Source: Streptomyces spiramyceticus
Lineage (GTDB): Bacteria; Actinomycetota; Actinomycetes; Streptomycetales; Streptomycetaceae
DNA length: 64,000 nt
Assembly (NCBI RefSeq): GCF_028807635.1
Contig: NZ_JARBAX010000001.1
Coordinates: 3,302,501-3,366,500 of the forward strand
Direction of reading: 5' to 3'
Part shown: positions 49,682 through 57,585 of the stretch, one piece after another
Position numbering within the stretch: position 1 is the first letter of the stretch
Layout: each line of letters starts with the position of its first letter
Made by a program: the position numbers and the translations under genes
Notes under the pieces: generated by a model
Told to the model about the DNA's origin: nothing
Seen by the model: only the letters and a program-made list of their open reading frames with translations
The model's database searches: none

Positions 49682-49908
49682 GATGACCGCACGACTCTCG
49701 GCGCAGGCTTCAGCGACCGGGGCGCCATCATGCGCCGACCAGCGCAATGCGGGCACTGGCATGCCGGGTACCTGATCGAGCCGGTCAGGATCTGCACTGG
49801 GTCACCCTCACGGACGGACGACAATTGCACCCACGTCCTTCCAGAGTTCCAGGACACCTGGATCGTCATTAACGTGCGCTTCTCCGCGCCGAGATCGCTG
49901 GTTCTCAT
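49678..49908 (-). CDS. Small CxC-PHC protein (76 residues), translationally coupled
   Basis: ATG 49908 overlaps the upstream stop as ATGA. The product has a beta-rich start (M-T-I-Q-V-S-W-N-S-G-R-T-W-V-Q-L) and the motif Y-P-A-C-Q-C-P-H-C-A-G near residue 48, i.e. C-x-C-x-x-C, a likely zinc or disulfide site. The coupling at both ends (ATGA and GTGA) argues that all three small genes are real and expressed together. Function unknown. Confidence 0.6.
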   Translation of the reverse strand: MRTSDLGAEKRTLMTIQVSWNSGRTWVQLSSVREGDPVQILTGSIRYPACQCPHCAGRRMMAPRSLKPAPRVVRSS

Positions 49909-50156
49909 CTTGAGTGGCCGCCCTCGGCATGTGCCCTGATCTCCGCATTGCTTGTCGCCACGAGTAAGCCGTTACGAGCCAGCTTCCCCTCAGCTCGCTG
50001 CCTGGCCAGGCTCGCGCATACGGCACACCCGTTGACCGGCCGTGCCTCCCTGGTGGGCAACGGCCCGTGCTCAACAGCCGGAGCCGGAGCCGGACCGTTC
50101 CCCATGTCGATCGGCGGCCGCTCGTGCTCAGGTGCTCTGATGCTCTGCGTCTCCAT
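49905..50156 (-). CDS. Small CxxC protein (83 residues), first gene of the small operon
   Basis: ATG 50156 (M-E-T-Q-S-I-R-A-P-E) with GAGGGG about 10 nt upstream. The middle is Pro/Ala-rich; the second half has N-G-C-A-V-C-A-S-L-A-R-Q-R-A-E-G and ends with V-A-T-S-N-A-E-I-R-A-H. Proteins with this C-x-x-C and E-I-R-A-H ending are common in Streptomyces beside XRE regulators of the type found here, where they may act as partner or sensor. It is divergent from the XRE gene at 50324 (167 bp between starts). Confidence 0.7.
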   Translation of the reverse strand: METQSIRAPEHERPPIDMGNGPAPAPAVEHGPLPTREARPVNGCAVCASLARQRAEGKLARNGLLVATSNAEIRAHAEGGHSR

Positions 50157-50323
50157 TGCCTGCACCCCTCGTGCCGTCGACCGTCTCGGTATTGCTGACA
50201 CCTTCAAGGGAACCGTCATGAGGGCCAGCACTCCACGGCATCGATGCGGCAGTCTTGAGGCACATCCGGTGCACGGGGTGCACGGTCCCCGTACGGCGGG
50301 CCGTGTCGAGGAGGGAGCCGCGC

Positions 50324-51580
50324 GTGGGGCTTGCTGAGCGGCGAAAGGTGCTGGGCTACAGTCAAGAAACGTTCGCCCAGGCGCTCGGAGTGGACCGCAC
50401 AACGGTCGGCCGCTGGGAGAGCGGAAAGAACTCACCTCAGCCGCCGTTACGGCCGAAGCTCGCCGAGGTGATGCAAGTGGACCTTGCCGAACTGGACGCC
50501 CTGGTGGCGCAGTCACAAACCTCAGCCCAGGAGTCCGCAGGGTCGCCACCCAGCCACGACTACGGCCCGAGGGATACCGAGGACATGATCCGACGCGAAT
50601 TCCTGCGTGCGATAGCGGTAACCGGCGCATTCGCGGCGCTGCCCGCCGACGAGGCCGAAGCACTGGGCGACGGGACCGGTCGAGGGACCGCATCGGACTT
50701 CTTGCGGATGAACGGGCACCTGTGGCAGGTGTACCAGCTCGCACGCTCCAAGGGGTCGGTGCTCCCCATCGTGCAGGAACAACTCACCACGCTGACCAGA
50801 ACTCTCACCGGCCGATCCGACGCCGAAGTGCAGCCTCTGTGCGGCGCAGCGGCCGACCTCTTCCAACTCGCCGGGGAACTCGCCTTCGACAGCAACCGCT
50901 ACACGGACGCCGCCGTCTCCTACGCCCTCGCGGCTTCAGCGAGCAAGGAGGCCGGTGCATTCGATCTGTGGGCTTGTGCGCTCGTCCGGCACGCGTACGT
51001 CGACGTGTACGAGCGCCGTTTCAGGGAAGCCGCAGATCTGTTGTCGGCGGCCGAAAGGGTCGCCAGACGGGGGGACAGCTCGCTGTCGACGCGGCATTGG
51101 GTTGCTTCCGTGCAGGCCGAAGCCCATGCCGGACTGGGCGACTTGGCAGCCTGCGAGCGTGCACTTGATGAGGCGGAGAAGGTCACGCATCTGGTCGGCC
51201 TCGGCCACACCGGCGGCTGGCTGAGGTTCGACGGTTCGCGACTGGCGGAGGAGCGAGGAGCCCGTTACGTACAGCTCGGCCGTCTCGATCTCGCCGAGAG
51301 AGCGCTGAGGACAGCATTGGATCAAGGCGCCTTGTCCCAGGGGCAGTCGCTGCGCCGACGAGGAGCCGTCCTTGCGGATCTGGCCGCCATCGGAGCAAAG
51401 CGCCGCGATCCTGACCAGCTCCTTGCCTTCGGGCGCGAGGCTCTGGAACTCGCGCGAGAATCCTCCTCCGGCTATGTCGCCCGTAGACTCCAAACGCTAC
51501 GAGCTGAGTTCGGCCCCTTGATCCGCGACGGCCGCGTAGCCGAGCTGGGGGCAGAGATCGGCGCACTGAGCGGGACGTGA
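50324..51580 (+). CDS. XRE-family transcriptional regulator with TPR-like domain
   Basis: A 418-residue protein. The N-terminal helix-turn-helix (about residues 1-58, Y-S-Q-E-T-F-A-Q-A-L-G-V-D-R-T-T-V-G-R-W-E-S-G) is followed by a linker and helical repeats typical of TPR (Y-A-L-A-A-S-A-S-K-E-A-G-A-F and similar units). The D-M-I-R-R-E-F-L-R-A-I-A-V-T-G-A linker is a familiar feature of this Streptomyces class. The TPR part may sense a peptide or a partner. GTG 50324 with GAGGAGGGAG 7 nt upstream; an earlier in-frame ATG-less extension to 50255 is rejected. Likely controls the divergent small-gene operon and itself. Confidence 0.88.
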   Translation: MGLAERRKVLGYSQETFAQALGVDRTTVGRWESGKNSPQPPLRPKLAEVMQVDLAELDALVAQSQTSAQESAGSPPSHDYGPRDTEDMIRREFLRAIAVTGAFAALPADEAEALGDGTGRGTASDFLRMNGHLWQVYQLARSKGSVLPIVQEQLTTLTRTLTGRSDAEVQPLCGAAADLFQLAGELAFDSNRYTDAAVSYALAASASKEAGAFDLWACALVRHAYVDVYERRFREAADLLSAAERVARRGDSSLSTRHWVASVQAEAHAGLGDLAACERALDEAEKVTHLVGLGHTGGWLRFDGSRLAEERGARYVQLGRLDLAERALRTALDQGALSQGQSLRRRGAVLADLAAIGAKRRDPDQLLAFGREALELARESSSGYVARRLQTLRAEFGPLIRDGRVAELGAEIGALSGT

Positions 51581-51595
51581 CGAAGAGGGGTAGGC

Positions 51596-51961
51596 ATGTC
51601 GCAGATCGAGGGCGCACGGGTGTTCCGGGAGGCGTGGATCGCCGGTGTGCAGGAGCACTTCCCCGGCGAACCGAAGTCGAGCTACGTCACTTCTTGGGAG
51701 GACACTCCCGAGTGGGAGCGTCGAGCCGCTGGGGCTGTGTATCAGCAGGTTCACCAGTTCCTCGATCTGAGTGGTGGACATGCGTCGCGGCTGTCGCGTG
51801 AGCAGAAGGGCCGGTTCGTCGCGACCTGCTGGACCGCGCAGATGTACAAGCACTTCGAGGACCCGAAGCCCGGATACGTGGCGGACTGGCGGGAACTGCC
51901 CGACTGGCAGAAGGAGACCGACGCGGACATCTTCGACGCGATCGAGAAGTCTCTGAACTGA
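51596..51961 (+). CDS. Conserved hypothetical protein with internal duplication (121 residues)
   Basis: Follows the XRE gene after 15 bp, with AGAGGGG upstream of ATG 51596. The segments E-P-K-S-S-Y-V-T-S-W-E-D-T-P-E-W-E and D-P-K-P-G-Y-V-A-D-W-R-E-L-P-D-W-Q are clearly two copies of one Trp-rich unit of about 30 residues, separated by a helical stretch with R-F-V-A-T-C-W. Soluble, no signal peptide. The operon arrangement suggests a role with the regulator. Function unknown. Confidence 0.75.
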   Translation: MSQIEGARVFREAWIAGVQEHFPGEPKSSYVTSWEDTPEWERRAAGAVYQQVHQFLDLSGGHASRLSREQKGRFVATCWTAQMYKHFEDPKPGYVADWRELPDWQKETDADIFDAIEKSLN

Positions 51962-52623
51962 GTCGTGCGGAGCTTGTCTGGGGCGCGGGCGTGGGCGGGG
52001 GCGTTGGTTGCTTCTGGTGTGGGGCCGCCCATTGCGCAAGTTTCGCGGCTCCGGGGCGGGTGTAAAGGGCGCTCCCTGCGGTCGCGTCGCTGCGCGATGA
52101 CCCTTCGGGCCACCCTTGACACCCGCCCCTCCACCGCTGGTTCTTTACGGGGGCGGCCCCTGGGGGCGGGGCCCCGGCCAAGGCCCGGGGAGTGGCTGCT
52201 CGTCGTTGCCGGGCGGCGGGTTTGGTGGGTGGGGACGGACGGCGCCGCCCCGTGGTCCGTAGGGAGTCCTTAGCCCCTTGTGTGTGGAAGAGGACACTTG
52301 CACGCCTGGGCATGGGGACCCTTGGGGTGTCTCGTTCCGATCACAAGACGCGGGTGCAGACGCCCACCAGACTGCCACCCGCCAAAGGTCGAAGACCAGC
52401 GGATCGGCCTGAGAGTCGGGCGTAGCGTAGGTGTGCCTCGTCCGGCCGCGGGGCTGATCGTCGCGATCCCCAAAGCTGTGCGCACGGAGCGTAGTTGGTG
52501 CGGTACCGTGATCGCGTAATCACTCTCTGCGTACATCTTGTCGCGCGGAGCGGCCCCCGGCGGTGCTACCAACACCAATCCGAGGGCCTTCACCACCGAG
52601 GCTTACGACAAGGAGCCCCCGGG
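51962..52623. other. 660-bp non-coding region with a large dyad
   Basis: Contains a 17-bp imperfect dyad at 52053-52129 and, to the right, about 490 bp with no credible gene. The last 100 bp should carry the promoter of 52624; AAGGAG precedes its start. Short frames exist on both strands but none has a family match or a suitable start signal. Confidence 0.55.
52053..52129. repeat. Large inverted repeat, possible structured element
   Basis: GGGGCGGGTGTAAAGGG at 52053-52069 pairs with CCCTTGACACCCGCCCC at 52113-52129 (one bulge). The 43-nt loop contains further GC-rich pairing. I have the impression that this sequence recurs near Streptomyces mobile elements, but that is memory, not a search. 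Confidence 0.5.
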
Positions 52624-53568
52624 ATGATGCGCCATGTTAACGCGCCCACCAGCCGCTTCACGAAGGTTTCCAACGACCTCGTCCGGCATCCGCGCCTGAC
52701 CCCGGAAGCGAAACTCCTGCTCATCTACGTGCAGGGCCTTCCACAGAGCGAGGCGTCCAAATCCCTCAGCGAGCACGCGGCCAAGCTGAACATCACCGGC
52801 CGTGCCTACCAGCGAGCCAAGGAACTCCTCCTGGCCTGCGGGTTCTTCCACCACTGGCGTGAACAAGGCACGGGCGGACGCTGGTTCACCGATCAGCTCC
52901 TCGCGAACGTCACCCTCACGAGCGAGGAGGCGTCGCGCATCCGGCACGGGATCCCGCCGAGTACGCAGTCTCCGACCGCCGGAGCACCGAAGCGTCCGAT
53001 GGTCGGTGGCTCTCCTACGGAACGTAAGACGGGAGAGAAGAACACTCCCCATCCCCCACCCAAAGACGCCGAGGCGGCCGAGGTGGCCGAAGTGGGTGAC
53101 GCCGACACGGCATCCGAACTCGTCGAGGCGGAACGCGTACTGCTCGGGTTGCGCCACCAGCACCGCGACCTGTACCTCGGCCCCCGCGAGGCCCGCACCC
53201 TTGCCACCGCCGCCGCGGAATGGCTGCGCCGGGGAATCACCTCCGCCGAGCTGTGCCGCGCCCTCACCGCAGGCCTGCCCGCCGGAGGCATCCAGTCGGC
53301 GGTGGGCTTCCTCCGGCACCGCCTCACCACCAAGCTCCCGGCCCCGGCGCCCCCGAAGCCGCGCGTCTCGTACGACGAACTGCCCCCGTCCCGCATCCCG
53401 AGCCCTCTGATCACCTGCGCAGGCCCAGGTCCGGATCACGCCTTCCGCCCCGTGGCCGACGAAACGCAATGCGCCCCTTGCCGCACCGACCACGCCACAC
53501 CGGTACCGGCACCACGCCGCCGTGCCGCCTGGCGGGACATCGTCCCCTCTGCCACCGCCACGCATTGA
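52624..53568 (+). CDS. Helix-turn-helix domain protein, replication-initiator-like
   Basis: A 314-residue protein that starts M-M-R-H-V-N-A-P-T-S-R-F-T-K-V and continues R-L-T-P-E-A-K-L-L-L-I-Y-V-Q-G-L-P, the usual opening of a Streptomyces winged-helix family found on plasmids and integrative elements. The HTH spans about residues 15-100; a Pro/Glu-rich linker and a second basic region with C-A-G-P-G-P-D-H and C-A-P-C follow, the latter a possible zinc site. ATG 52624 (or 52627) has AGGAG about 10 nt upstream. Role in replication or regulation is inferred from family appearance only. Confidence 0.7.
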   Translation: MMRHVNAPTSRFTKVSNDLVRHPRLTPEAKLLLIYVQGLPQSEASKSLSEHAAKLNITGRAYQRAKELLLACGFFHHWREQGTGGRWFTDQLLANVTLTSEEASRIRHGIPPSTQSPTAGAPKRPMVGGSPTERKTGEKNTPHPPPKDAEAAEVAEVGDADTASELVEAERVLLGLRHQHRDLYLGPREARTLATAAAEWLRRGITSAELCRALTAGLPAGGIQSAVGFLRHRLTTKLPAPAPPKPRVSYDELPPSRIPSPLITCAGPGPDHAFRPVADETQCAPCRTDHATPVPAPRRRAAWRDIVPSATATH

Positions 53569-53601
53569 CGCTCCCAGCCGACGGTGGGTTGTGCTGCCAA
53601 A

Positions 53602-53648
53602 GAAGGCGGCGGCTACCCCGGCCGTCTGGCCGGGGCGCCGCCGCCTTC
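53602..53648. terminator. Bidirectional terminator between converging genes
   Basis: GAAGGCGGCGGC and GCGCCGCCGCCTTC arms enclose a second CCCCGGCC/GGCCGGGG stem. Lies between 52624-53568 and the TerB gene. Confidence 0.8.
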
Positions 53649-53676
53649 GGTGATGCGTCGCTCGGTGCCCTCGGTG

Positions 53677-54132
53677 CTACAGGTCGAACTCGTGCGGCGG
53701 CAGGTCGAGTGTGAAGCACGCCTCCCGTACGAGGGCCTGCTCGTCCTTGTCGAAGTCGCCGTCGGCGCCGCCGATGACGATGCCGATCTGGATGACGGCG
53801 CGAGCCTCGGCGGGCTTCTTCTTCGCCTTGGCGACCTCCTGGAGCACGCTCACCTTGCCGAAGGCGAAGTCGGTGGTGAGCTTGTTCAGGTAGTCGTCGA
53901 AGCGACGCTGGAGGTCGTCGGCAGGGAAGTTCTTCAGTACCTCGTTGGTGGCGATGAGTTGGGCCACCCGCTGGCGCTCGGCCGGGTCGATGGAGCCGTC
54001 GGCGGCGGCGACGAGTGCGCACATCGCCATGCTCGCGTCGCGGAACGAGCCGCTCTTCAGGTCGTTCTTCTTCGCCTCCAGCTGGGTTTGCATCGTCTGG
54101 GCGGACTCCTTGATGCGATCCCACAGGGCCAT
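53677..54132 (-). CDS. TerB-family tellurite-resistance-like protein
   Basis: A 151-residue acidic helical protein of the TerB family. Characteristic segments are A-L-V-A-A-A-D-G-S-I-D-P-A-E near residue 41 and I-G-G-A-D-G-D-F-D-K-D-E near 121; both D-G motifs are the family's metal-binding sites. Such proteins take part in membrane-linked metal or stress responses. ATG 54132 has CGGAG about 12 nt upstream. Not in a ter operon here, though a TerF-like VWA gene is 21 kb away. Third of three reverse-strand genes (54412, 54196, 53677). Confidence 0.88.
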   Translation of the reverse strand: MALWDRIKESAQTMQTQLEAKKNDLKSGSFRDASMAMCALVAAADGSIDPAERQRVAQLIATNEVLKNFPADDLQRRFDDYLNKLTTDFAFGKVSVLQEVAKAKKKPAEARAVIQIGIVIGGADGDFDKDEQALVREACFTLDLPPHEFDL

Positions 54133-54195
54133 GAGGACTTCAACTCCGTCTGTGTCGGTGCCGGCTGGTCTACCTCTACAACGATGTAGAAGCTA

Positions 54196-54360
54196 TCAGG
54201 GGCGTTGAGCAGCCGCCTTGTCATCGCCTGTGCTGCGGCATTCGCCGCCCTCGCTCTGCTCGTGGTCGCGCTGCTCGTGGTCGTAGTCGTGCTCGTCGGA
54301 CGAGCGGGCTACCTCGGCGCGGATCATGGCGTTCACTGCGGCGTACGGGTCGATGGGCAT
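54196..54360 (-). CDS. Small acidic, His-rich protein (54 residues)
   Basis: ATG 54360 with AAGGAAG 7 nt upstream encodes M-P-I-D-P-Y-A-A-V-N-A-M-I-R-A-E-V-A-R, then a D-E-H-D-Y-D-H-E-Q-R-D-H-E-Q run with four histidines among acidic residues, and a C-terminal C-R-S-T. The His/Asp cluster could bind a metal. It lies 63 bp upstream of the TerB gene on the same strand and could be in its operon. Function unknown. Confidence 0.65.
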   Translation of the reverse strand: MPIDPYAAVNAMIRAEVARSSDEHDYDHEQRDHEQSEGGECRSTGDDKAAAQRP

Positions 54361-54411
54361 GTCGGACTTCCTTACGGTGGAGGGTGGTTGAGCGTTTGGC
54401 CGAAGCCCCCC

Positions 54412-54798
54412 TCAGCAGCGCAGAACCACGCACCGGACGGTCGAAGATCCGAGTGCCGTCGCCGGATGCGGCAAGGGCCGCTCGGGCGGGGACGGGTTTG
54501 GCGTGCGCGTACTCCGGTACGGGACCACCGGGCCGGCCGCGTGCCCCTTCCGGCTCCGGCCCCTCGCGCTCTCGCCGGCCCCCGGCCGCGCCTCACTGTC
54601 GGCGGCGTCCGACGGCTGGCCCTCCGCCCCTGCCCCGTTGCCGCTCTCGGCGGCGGAGACAGGGCGTCCCTCGGGTGCCGAGACCGCGCCGAAACCGCCG
54701 CCCGCCCCCAGCACCATGGCGAAGACGGCGGTGAGCACCAGCAGCGCCATGAGCGCGCCCTGGCGCACCGCGCGCGGGACGAAGCGAGAGACACGCAT
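54412..54798 (-). CDS. Secreted or membrane-anchored small hypothetical protein
   Basis: A 128-residue product with a single N-terminal hydrophobic helix (A-L-M-A-L-L-V-L-T-A-V-F-A-M-V-L-G) after a basic start, then a Gly/Ala/Ser/Pro/Glu-rich tail of low complexity and two cysteines near the end (V-R-C-V-V-L-R-C). ATG 54798 has GAGAGG 5 nt upstream. Likely membrane-anchored with the tail outside. No family recognised. Confidence 0.6.
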   Translation of the reverse strand: MRVSRFVPRAVRQGALMALLVLTAVFAMVLGAGGGFGAVSAPEGRPVSAAESGNGAGAEGQPSDAADSEARPGAGESARGRSRKGHAAGPVVPYRSTRTPNPSPPERPLPHPATALGSSTVRCVVLRC

Positions 54799-54954
54799 GT
54801 GCCTCTCGTCCCACGGACGCGTGCCTCTCGTCCCACGGACGCGCCGGTTTATACCCGTACGCCGGAGAAGTCCCCTCTACCGGACTAGTGCCGTAAGACT
54901 TCCGTCATCGGATCGGGCGAGGTCGACGCACCCTTTCTGGCGTTGAATGAGCGC

Positions 54955-55521
54955 ATGAGACACATACTCGGCAAGCCGGTGGTCATCGGGGTGCTGCTCG
55001 TCGGAATGCTGGCGGTCGGCGTGGGCCTGTACTGGTTCCAGCCGTGGAAGCTGTGGCAGGACGAGACGGTGAAGGACGAACTCCCCGTGGCGGCCCCCGT
55101 TTCGGAACCCTCTTCGAAACCCTCGGACGAGGCCGCGCCGGAGAAGCCCTCCACCGCCCCGCCCGCCCTGCGCACACTCGCCTCCGGCACCCTGATCAGC
55201 CACGAACACGCCACCAGCGGCACGGCGAAAATCCTCCAGCACCCCGACGGCACCCGCACCCTCCGCCTGGAGAACCTCGACACCAGCAACGGTCCCGACC
55301 TGCGCGTCTGGCTCACGGACGCGCCGGTGAAGGAGGGCAAGGCCGGCTGGCACGTCTTCGACGACGGCAAGTACGTCAGCCTCGGCAAGCTCAAGGGCAA
55401 CAAGGGCGACCAGAATTACGCCCTGCCCGCCGACGCCGACCTGGGCGCCCTCACCAGCCTGACCATCTGGTGCGACCGTTTCGACGTCTCCTTCGGCGCG
55501 GCGAAACTCGCGCGGGCCTGA
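54955..55521 (+). CDS. DM13-domain protein, membrane-anchored
   Basis: A 188-residue protein with one N-terminal membrane helix (V-V-I-G-V-L-L-V-G-M-L-A-V-G), a Pro/Glu/Ser-rich spacer to about residue 60, and a C-terminal DM13 domain (G-T-L-I-S-H-E-H-A-T-S-G-T-A-K-I, P-D-L-R-V-W-L-T, and D-R-F-D-V-S-F-G). The cysteine in I-W-C-D-R-F is the conserved DM13 residue thought to be redox-active. ATG 54955 is preferred; TTG 54943 is possible. The stop codon lies within a 15-bp repeat array. Confidence 0.85.
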   Translation: MRHILGKPVVIGVLLVGMLAVGVGLYWFQPWKLWQDETVKDELPVAAPVSEPSSKPSDEAAPEKPSTAPPALRTLASGTLISHEHATSGTAKILQHPDGTRTLRLENLDTSNGPDLRVWLTDAPVKEGKAGWHVFDDGKYVSLGKLKGNKGDQNYALPADADLGALTSLTIWCDRFDVSFGAAKLARA

Positions 55522-55555
55522 CCGGCGCGGGCCTGACCGGCGCGGGCCTGACCGG
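55511..55555. repeat. Three 15-bp tandem repeats spanning the DM13 stop codon
   Basis: Three exact copies of CGCGGGCCTGACCGG. Each copy contains the TGA used as stop in the first, so extra copies would not change the protein. Confidence 0.9.
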
Positions 55556-55572
55556 CGTACGTCTCCGGCGCC

Positions 55573-55926
55573 TCAGCCGAGGTCGTACGCCACCGGGTGC
55601 TTGGGCTCGTACAGCGGCAGCTCGGTCCCGCTCGGCAGCCTTACGGCGGCGAGCAGCCCCCAGCCCTGGTCGCGCACGGGTCCTGAGATCTCCGCCCCGC
55701 GCTGGGCGAGGTCCGCGAGCGTCTGCTCGATGTCGTCGCACATCAGGTAGAACTCGTGCTTGGGGCGCCCGCCCGTGGGGTGTACGGCGACCTCGGCCGG
55801 CGGCAGCTTGAAGATCAGCCAGCCGCCGCCCGAGTCCACCCCGGGAAAGCCGAGGACGTCGCGGATGAAGGACCGGTCCGCGTCGGCGGCGGTGCTGTAG
55901 AGGATGACGTGGGCGCCGTTGATCAT
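55573..55926 (-). CDS. VOC-family (glyoxalase/dioxygenase-like) protein
   Basis: A 117-residue vicinal-oxygen-chelate fold protein, with G-A-H-V-I-L-Y-S at the first strand, R-D-V-L-G-F, H-E-F-Y-L-M-C-D-D near residue 62 and L-P-L-Y-E-P near the end. Two ligands, His and Glu, appear in the standard places, so a metal centre is likely. ATG 55926. Substrates range from methylglyoxal to antibiotics; none can be assigned. It is divergent from the DUF1254 gene. Confidence 0.85.
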   Translation of the reverse strand: MINGAHVILYSTAADADRSFIRDVLGFPGVDSGGGWLIFKLPPAEVAVHPTGGRPKHEFYLMCDDIEQTLADLAQRGAEISGPVRDQGWGLLAAVRLPSGTELPLYEPKHPVAYDLG

Positions 55927-56072
55927 GTCTGTCTGCCTCGCTCGGGAGTCGATGTGCGCATCCGAGCACCGATGCCCGCCCCCGGCCCCGCACTGAACCG
56001 GCCGGGGGTACCGGTCACCCGTCCGGCTCGGCCCAGGTCGCCCGTACGGCCCCCGGACCGGATCCTCGAAAC

Positions 56073-57497
56073 ATGTCTGGGCAGAACCCAACCGCTGAGT
56101 CGGCAGCCGATGCCTTTGTGTACGGCTACCCGCTGGTCTCCGGCCTGTCGGCGGTCGATGCCGCCCTGCACAAGGGCTTCGGCACCCTGGGCCCCGCCCC
56201 CTTCAACCACTTCTCGCACGCCGGCCGACTGGCCTCTCCCGACGACCACTTCCTGTCCGTCAACAACGACACGGTGTACTCGGTCGCACAGCTCGACCTC
56301 TCCGGCGGGCCGCTGCTGCTCGATGTGCCGGACACCGGCGGGGCGTACTGCGTGCTGCAGTTCGTCGACGCGTGGACCAACAACTTCGCGTACCTCGGCA
56401 GCCGCTCGACCGGCACGGCGAAGAGCCGCTGGCTGATCGCGCCGCCCGGCTGGCCGGGCAGCGAACCGGACGACGTGACCGGCGTGATCGACGCCCCGAC
56501 GTCCGTTGTCACGCTCGTCGGCCGCAACGCGTGCGACGGCCCGGACGACATGCCGCGTGTTGCGGCGATCCAGCAGGGTCTCGTACTGACGCCGCAGGAT
56601 GGGGCCGAACACCGGACCGGGTTGCCCGCCGTCGACCCCGATGTGCCCGACGAGCTGCGCTTCTTCGAGCGGCTGCGGGTATGGATGGCGGACTTCCCGC
56701 CGTCCGCGGCGGACCAGGCGTACCAGGACCGTTTCCAGCCGCTGGGTCTCCTGGAGGAGGGCCCTTCGCCGTACGTGAACGCGGAACCCGCGCTTGTACG
56801 GGCGCTCAGGGAGGGGCTGGCCGCGGGCAAGGAGCGCATCGAGAGCGCGTCCAAGGCGGCGTCCTCGGAAGCTCAGTCCCCCGAAGCTCAGCCCTCGCAA
56901 GCTCAGTCCTCGGAGGCCCAGTCCTCGGAAGCTCAGGTGCGGCCGGGCGAATGGGAGATGAGCCCCCACCTCTTCGACTACAACCTCGACCACCTCGGCA
57001 TCGGCACGATCGACTCCATGCAGTGGCGCATCGACGACCGCGAGGCCTCGTACCTGACCCGCGCGGTCGCGGCGAGCACCGCCCTGTGGGGCAGCCACGG
57101 CTACGAGGCGGTGTCCGCGTCCACCTCCACGGACGCGGAAGGCAGGCCGCTCACGGGCGCCACGTCGTACACCGTGCGCTTCGAACAGCCGCCACCGGTC
57201 GGGTCGTTCTGGTCGATGACCATGTACGACACCCCGGACCAGTACCTCGTCGACAACCCGATCGGCCGCTACTCGATCGGGGACCGCACACCGGGTCTGG
57301 TGTACGCCGACGACGGCTCGCTGACGATCCGTATCGGCAGGGAGCGTCCGTCCGACCCGATCGAGGCGGCGAACTGGCTTCCGGCGCCGGAGGGTGGATT
57401 CCGTCCGATGATCCGCCTCTATACGCCCAACGAGGCGGTGACCGACGGCAGTTACCGCCTGCCGACGATCCGGCCGCGCGCCGCACAACCGGGGTGA
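56073..57497 (+). CDS. DUF1254/DUF1214-domain protein
   Basis: A 474-residue soluble protein. The N-terminal DUF1254 part (about 10-140, with Y-G-Y-P-L-V and N-N-D-T-V-Y-S) and the C-terminal DUF1214 part (about 330-465, with W-S-M-T-M-Y-D and N-P-I-G-R-Y-S) are both complete. Between them is a low-complexity run of S-S-E-A-Q-like units (about 268-288). Such proteins occur widely and have no established activity; there is no signal peptide. ATG 56073; a weak site precedes it. Divergent from the VOC gene. Confidence 0.88.
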   Translation: MSGQNPTAESAADAFVYGYPLVSGLSAVDAALHKGFGTLGPAPFNHFSHAGRLASPDDHFLSVNNDTVYSVAQLDLSGGPLLLDVPDTGGAYCVLQFVDAWTNNFAYLGSRSTGTAKSRWLIAPPGWPGSEPDDVTGVIDAPTSVVTLVGRNACDGPDDMPRVAAIQQGLVLTPQDGAEHRTGLPAVDPDVPDELRFFERLRVWMADFPPSAADQAYQDRFQPLGLLEEGPSPYVNAEPALVRALREGLAAGKERIESASKAASSEAQSPEAQPSQAQSSEAQSSEAQVRPGEWEMSPHLFDYNLDHLGIGTIDSMQWRIDDREASYLTRAVAASTALWGSHGYEAVSASTSTDAEGRPLTGATSYTVRFEQPPPVGSFWSMTMYDTPDQYLVDNPIGRYSIGDRTPGLVYADDGSLTIRIGRERPSDPIEAANWLPAPEGGFRPMIRLYTPNEAVTDGSYRLPTIRPRAAQPG

Positions 57498-57585
57498 CAC
57501 TCCGGCGAACGCGACCTGGGATCACCGCACGGCATCGCGTGCTGGTCACCGCCCGGGTGAGGCATGGAGGTGCCCGCGCTCGTGA

